A stretch of DNA of 64,000 nt, taken from assembly GCF_002234675.1 (NCBI RefSeq), contig NC_019870.2, forward strand, positions 3,182,985 to 3,246,984, in the 5' to 3' direction. The position numbers were made by a program, and so were the translations under genes. The notes under the pieces are model-generated. The model did not search any database and was not told the DNA's origin. It saw nothing but the letters and a program-made list of their open reading frames with translations. Positions 59,400 to 64,000 of this stretch are shown here, in pieces (position 1 is the first letter of the stretch; every line of letters starts with the position of its first letter). This DNA comes from Oryzias latipes. Taxonomy: Eukaryota > Chordata > Actinopteri > Beloniformes > Adrianichthyidae.

Positions 59400-59640
59400 G
59401 ATGTGTCGTACGGGTTTTACATTTTTTAACCCCCTCGATTGAGCCCGTTAGAGCTGTTCATGTGATAAATGCTCAATGCACGCCCCAGACTGACTATTGG
59501 AAATGAGGTAATTAGAGTGTAGTTTGTGTGGACATCCTGTGGGCAATTACATATCATGTACACACTTTGTACGTGCATGATTGGCATGCAATCAGTAGTG
59601 GCTGCACCTTACCAACAACTTGGAGGTGGCAACACCACCA
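59400..59640 (+). repeat. dispersed repeat, copy of 3170-3560
   Basis: GTTTGTGTGGACATCCTGTGGGC and ATGTACACACTTTGTACGTGCA parallel 3240-3295. Ends are not defined. Confidence 0.45.
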
Positions 59641-59835
59641 GTACATAATAAGTGAGAGCAAGTTCCACTAGCCTTAGGCTACGTTCACATCATCCTCTGC
59701 AACGTCCTCAGGCGGCTTCTTCCAATGTGCTTTATGTTGCAACAAAGAATTGTCCATCATGACGAACGAGAGTGTACTGAAGCTTTGGAGGACGAATACA
59801 AATGTACTGAGCTTCCAGGTCCAGGTTTTTTTTTT

Positions 59836-59962
59836 GTGTATGATTCATTTACAGGGCATGAAAGACGTAGATGATGTTGTGATACACACATCAAAAAAAA
59901 AGAAAAGAAAAAACGCTTTATCAGCTGGAAAATTGAAAACTTAACAAAAATCCAATACTACT
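59836..59962 (+). repeat. duplicate pair, internally deleted copy
   Basis: TGTATGATTCATTTACAGGGCATGAAAGACG leads, after a short A-rich junction, to TTTATCAGCTGGAAAATTG and AAAACTTAACAAAAATCCAATAC. These match the two ends of 58585-59176. Confidence 0.6.
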
Positions 59963-60433
59963 TTTTTTCAGTAGCACCTCAACGTTCAGCTGCAGGGACC
60001 AGTGAACAAAGCTGATAAAGATAAGCATTTTATAGAAATGACAACAGAAGAAAGTGTATTTTGCAAAATGTTAAAGATTTTGTCCCCTTACTGATAATAT
60101 TTAGTCTTCAGCAGTCATAAAGGCTTTAAGGTTTGCTGTTGTCCTCCCACTACATCTGTCTGAACCCTGAAACACATACATTATGACTATTTTGTGAAAG
60201 GGTCTAATCCAGAACAAACAGCTGCTGAAAACCCGTTTTGCTGTGTTTGCTGAGTATTAGCCGCAGCTCAAGTGTAAAAACGTGCAGTTTGCAGAGAGGA
60301 CGGACTGAAAATAATTTCAGGTGACAAAGGAGAGAAGCAGAAAGACGGGATGTTGTTTGATGTCAATGATGGGTGGAGCTGTACAAGTTTAGCAAACCAA
60401 AATTGCTGAGTCATGTTTTGTATGAAGAATTAA

Positions 60434-60625
60434 TTGTGCTATCTTAGATGACCCCACCCTTACATTGACGTGTTCTCCCTACCATGACAAAGGTGGAAAG
60501 ATTTCATGTAATCCATGGACACCAGTGAGGTTCACAAATTATTAAAGAAAAAAGGTTCAGAGCACTGTCTAGTGGGTCAAGATGACCCAACTCCCAATGG
60601 GAAAGTGCCTAGGATAGACCAAGGG
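60434..60625. mobile_element. piggyBac-like MITE, copy 2
   Basis: Starts TTGTGCTATCTTAGATGACC right after TTAA (60430-60433), having lost the initial CCC. It ends GGATAGACCAAGGG followed by TTAC. The interior is nearly identical to copy 1 at 26046-26249. It directly adjoins the 3' side of the minus-strand RTE fragment. Confidence 0.8.
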
Positions 60626-61137
60626 TTACGAAATAAATTAATGGAGTTTTGTGTTTTTCCACCTTCTTCCCCTCTGCTCCCTGTGACCTCACCGTCCTTC
60701 TCGGGTTCCTTTCATTTCCACACAGATACTCTTTCCTGCTGCTGCAGCTGACTTTCAATCCTCTCCTTTCCAGATCAAACTTCTTCCTCTCTAGATGTTC
60801 CTCCACTTGCTTCCTGTTCTCACTACAGATCACAGTGTCATCTGCAAACATTGTGATCCACAGAGATTCCTGTCTAACCTCATCTGTCAGTCTGTTCATC
60901 ACCACAGCAAAAAAGAAGCTGATCCGCTGTGGAGTTCCACCTCCACCTTCAACAGGACATCTCACCACTGTCCTCCAGCTTTCATCCAAGTCCAGAATAT
61001 CTGGAACCTTCTTCTCTGTAATTCCAGACTTCCTCATCCAAACCACAGCTCCTGTCATTGACCTCTAGATCTACAAAGACAAGATGTAGCTCCTACTGAC
61101 CTCCTTTGACCTTTTCTTCTCCACAAGCTTCCTGAAA

Positions 61138-61361
61138 GTTAAAGTTCCATTATTTGTCACGCACCTCAGTGTGTGAAATTTGTTCTCCGCATTGGACCTT
61201 TAGCTACAGCCACGCTCAGAAACCATTTAGTGGTTTAACCCCCCCAATCGAACCCCTGCATGCTCAATGTCAACCGGGGAGGCATTGGGTCCCATTTTTA
61301 GTCTTTGGTATGACTCACAACCTTCAGTCTCAGTCTACACTCTACCACAAAGCCCCTGAGG
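61138..61361 (-). mobile_element. tRNA-derived SINE, minus strand, inside the RTE copy
   Basis: The minus strand begins CCTCAGGGGCTTTGTGGTAGAGTG (tRNA-like head with A-box), has GGTTGTGAGTCATACCAAAGAC (degraded B-box), then AAATGGGACCCAATGCCTCC, and ends GCGTGACAAATAATGGAACTTTAA. This is a widespread teleost SINE; its 3' half is also at 27655-27770 on the other strand. Confidence 0.75.
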
Positions 61362-61537
61362 TAATATTTATATATAGCATCTGTGGTTCTGTTTCTTTGC
61401 ATGAAACCAAACTGTTGCTCAGAAAAGCTAATTTCTAAACGCAGTGTAACTTTCTTGACTATATTATGACTTCATTGTGGATCTCATCAGCTTTATTCCT
61501 CTGTGGTTTCCACAACTCTTCACGTCTATCTTTTTAA

Positions 61538-61736
61538 CCCTTGTGCTATCCCCTGGGGTCAAGATGACCATTGACGTGTTCTCCCTACCATGACAAAGGT
61601 GGATTAAGGTGGAGAGGATGTCATGTAATCCATGGACACCAGTGAGGTTCACAAACCATTGAAGAAAAAAGGTTCAGCGCACTGTCTAGTGGGGTCTAGA
61701 TGACCCAACTCCCAGGTGCCTAGGATAGCACAAGGG
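61538..61736. mobile_element. piggyBac-like MITE, copy 3, intact with TTAA on both sides
   Basis: TTAA at 61534-61537 and at 61737-61740. The ends are CCCTTGTGCTATCC and GGATAGCACAAGGG, perfect 14-base inverted repeats. It splits the minus-strand RTE element between its pre-RT and RT finger parts, so it is younger than that element. Confidence 0.92.
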
Positions 61737-62227
61737 TTAAAATGGAATCAGAACGTTTCTCCTCCATTGCTCAGACATCCGTCATTCTCTAAGATCTTGT
61801 TTATCAGTCAGAAATTCATCTGCTGAACTCTTCCTAACCTGTGTTGCTTGTTGTCAGGACCAACTGCCTATCCACTCTTTCAACCTCTTCACTGACTTCC
61901 TCGCTTCATTCTTACTGATCTTTGCTACGTCCTGCTCCGAAACATCTACCTTTTCTCCTCTGTCCTGTCTAACATGTTCCTCATTCATCAGCTCTTTAAA
62001 GTTATACTTCCATCTTTTCATCACACTTGTGGAACCTGTCAAAACATTTCCATTCCTGTCCTTGATCACCCTAACCGGCTGCACTGGTCTTCCGCTTCCC
62101 CTGTACAAATCCACCTCTCCCTCTTTTGTGGCCAACCTGTCAAACAAGTCCTCATGCGTCCTCAGTTTGACCTCCACCTTCACCTTGTGGTGCCTCTCCC
62201 AGCATACTGATGTATTCAGTCCTCTCA

Positions 62228-62330
62228 AGCTATAGACACCCCGGGCATATGACGCATCTTCAAAAACACGTTAAACACTCGTTCTCTTGAATTCGCTTTT
62301 AGCACACGGTGTTCACCATAGACAAGCAGG
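62228..62330 (+). repeat. left-end fragment of the 54790-55325 TIR element
   Basis: CACCCCGGGCATATGACGC, AAACACGTTAAACACTCG and GCTTTTAGCACACGGTGTTC parallel 54795-54885. Confidence 0.45.
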
Positions 62331-62399
62331 GAGGGGCTTCATCTTTTTAATGGTTTACTAGCTCATAATTATGTTACATAATTATCAATGTTGCAGAGT

Positions 62400-62720
62400 T
62401 TAGGAGGGGGAGAATCCCAGAGATTGGGAACCAAGTGGGTGAATGCTCGGCTCCCCATGGTAACAAGCCAAGCCGGGGGACACAAAGCAAAACAGAGCAA
62501 GAGGACCGGAGGGAGCGAGAGAGGGTAATAATATGGAGAAGGCTATGAGGTTATGAAGGGCCTTTAAAGTAAACAGGAGGAGGTGGAGTTTGATTCTGGA
62601 GTTTATGGGAAGCCAGTGCAGCTGCTGGAGAATGGGGGGGATATGACCAAAGGATGGAGTTCTGGAGATGATGCGGGCAGCATCATGTCCACCATCTATG
62701 GTTAGAAGAGACTTGTGTCA
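62400..62720 (+). repeat. interspersed repeat, unclassified
   Basis: GAGTTTGATTCTGGAGTTTATGGGAAGCCAGTGCAG, then GCTGCTGGAGAATGG and ATGATGCGGGCAGCATCATG are familiar wording of a fish interspersed repeat. No second copy in the window. An (AAAC)n tract follows at about 62778-62802. Confidence 0.35.
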
Positions 62721-63089
62721 TTCCAGATGTCACATCATGCACCTTCCTCCCAGCTTCCCAGATTACTATAGCTGCAAAAACAAACAAACAAACAAACAAA
62801 AAAAACAACTCCTGATTCACCGAAGCCTGTTTAAACTTTGTGCTTTGAAGCCACACAGCATCCTCTTTCAGCTCCCAAAACTTGGCCTTCTGTTCTGCCC
62901 TGATCTTCTTCATCTTCATCACTGCCACAGTCTTTCATGGAATTTTACATATTTAGAGATAAAAACAATACGCTTTCTTGTCTTTGTTATTATTATTTAT
63001 TACGATTTATAAATAAATTTGTGGAAGAAAAAGCCCCCCCCCCAAGGCTTTTACAGTTTCATAAAGGCACAGAAAACGGGAAAAAGAGG

Positions 63090-63260
63090 GCGTGCTCTGG
63101 GTGACTTCATTGCTGTAGCAGCGCGTGCCCAATACGCAGCCGCCGTGACGGAACACTGACGTCATCAGCCTTCCCCGTATTTCCGCTCGTTGCATCAGGG
63201 GTTATGAGTAGTGCCAACACCGGCATGGAGAGAACTGTCTGTTCCCGGTGAAAGTCACCG
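63090..63260 (+). promoter_or_regulatory. candidate promoter / first exon of an unidentified gene
   Basis: A CpG-containing block in otherwise AT-rich DNA with a CRE-like TGACGTCA (in CACTGACGTCATCAG, near 63157-63165) and GC-rich CCGCCGTGACGG just before. It is followed at 63205 by ATGAGTAGTGCCAAC, a 15-codon frame ending at CCG|GTGAAAGT, a fair splice donor. A better donor-like AAAGTACGTAAAT is at 63267. No protein can be named from so short a stretch. It may equally be a minus-strand promoter. Confidence 0.3.
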
Positions 63261-64000
63261 TTTAAAGTACGTAAATTTTACAAAGAGACCAAACAATAAC
63301 TTTAGGAATATAATGAGGCCGCAAGACAAATATTTCTCTGTAAGTTACTGCGTATGGTGTTTCGGCTAATGCTAAGTAGGTAATGCTAACGCTAGCTAGT
63401 AGCTACAAAATAAAAATCGTACCCTTTCGAGCGCATATATTAAAGGGTTTTGTGTTTTCTACACACTTATTTTTCTGTTTGAATATTTTTGAATATAAAT
63501 ATTTTTTTATTGTGGTGCCAAACTTTAAATATTACCAGGAGATTGGTGGAGTGGGAAGGCTAATGTGGCTAAAGCTGAGGGAGTGGACTGTTACAGAAGA
63601 GAAAACCACCACTACAGTATTTTATGGAAGACTGCACAGCTTTAATTGAGGTGAATAGTCATTTAGTATTTTTAATTACTACTCATAGTTCTTAATGATG
63701 CAGAGGGGTGGTTTCTAGAAAAGCCCTTTGAGGCTAGCATGGCTAATGCTAGCACAAAAATGATGCTAATGTCAACAATCTATGTTTTACCCTATAGACC
63801 TTTTTATTTGTATAAGGTCATTGTACATATACAATTTTTTATTATCATTATATCCTTTCATTTAAATGTTAATTAGATCAGTAAGATGCCGTTTTGTCTT
63901 AAGAAGTTTTGCCAATCTTCTGTTCTGTTTTAGTTTAGACTTTTGTAACCTTAAGAAGGGCTAACGACCCCTGGGAACATGCTGGCCCGCCTGTTCAGGC
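63261..64000. other. sequence to the right edge, nothing firm
   Basis: If the block at 63.1-63.26 kb is a first exon, this is its first intron. GCTAATGCTA/GCTAACGCTAGC motifs recur near 63370-63400 and 63735-63755. The 88-codon ORF at 63383-63649 has no recognised family. Confidence 0.3.

Larger units (their letters stand above)
60640..62228 (-). pseudogene. RTE-type LINE, fragmented, with SINE and MITE insertions
   Basis: Reading from 62228 down on the minus strand: KVEVKLRTHEDLFDRL, YRGSGRPVQPVRVIKDRNGNVLT, KRWKYNFKELMNEEH, and VAKISKNEARKSVKRLK. Then comes a piggyBac MITE (61538-61736), then CGNHRGIKLMRSTMKS (RT fingers) at about 61464-61510, then a SINE (61138-61361). It resumes with MTGAVVWMRKSGITEK, VVMNRLTDEVRQESL, FADDTVICSENRKQVEEHLER and RRGLKVS...EYLCGNE to about 60650. 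The catalytic FADD is visible. The frame is broken by insertions and shifts, so it is dead. The minus ORFs here are pieces of this single element, related to 40392-41110. Confidence 0.82.

Noticed and set aside
60609..61058. 149-codon minus ORF as an independent gene
   Set aside because: It contains the FADD motif and wording of an RTE reverse transcriptase and is part of the LINE at 60640-62228.

Overview
The window looks like teleost genomic DNA, probably from a percomorph. It is AT-rich with long introns and intergenic space. It is crowded with fish-type repeats: hAT and piggyBac MITEs, L2 and RTE LINEs, a Penelope-like remnant and tRNA-headed SINEs. Host exons are flanked by GT-AG splice sites and AATAAA signals. 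I cannot name the species from sequence alone.

Only two host protein-coding genes can be supported. At the left edge (1-5.1 kb) is the last coding exon and 3'UTR of a LIM-homeobox gene that I assign to lhx5; its LIM and homeodomain exons lie upstream of the window. At 49.7-53.3 kb on the minus strand is a complete gcnt4-type beta-1,6-N-acetylglucosaminyltransferase gene, with its whole ORF in one exon and a probable non-coding first exon about 2 kb upstream. A CpG-containing block with a CRE-like site at 63.1-63.3 kb may be the promoter of a further gene leaving the window to the right, but no product is identified.

The roughly 45 kb between the two genes has no other recognisable host exon. 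It holds a fragmentary RTE/Rex3-like RT (7.9-8.4 kb), a CA-rich and comparatively repeat-poor block (12.4-13.8 kb), a 1.2-kb long-inverted-repeat element (15.38-16.56 kb), a piggyBac-like MITE (26.0 kb) and a Penelope-like GIY-YIG remnant (27.8-28.8 kb). It also holds SINE and RTE 3' ends, an L2 LINE with a long intact EN+RT ORF (33.7-37.6 kb), hAT MITEs with clear 8-bp target duplications (37.76, 40.13, 47.8 kb), a second RTE fragment (40.4-41.1 kb) and a nest of elements close to the gcnt4 3' end. To the right of gcnt4 are more repeats: a 540-bp TIR element, a frameshifted LINE 3' end with an (AATC)n tail, an internally deleted duplicate pair, and an RTE copy with a SINE and a piggyBac MITE inserted in it.

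The genes do not form a functional unit: lhx5 is a neural developmental transcription factor and gcnt4 a Golgi glycosyltransferase. The desert between them is of interest mainly as possible lhx5 cis-regulatory space and as a record of transposition. I found no convincing new biological system. The best leads are the unclassified long-inverted-repeat element, an inverted homologous pair 6 kb apart, an internally deleted exon-like duplicate, and several RFX X-box-like palindromes.
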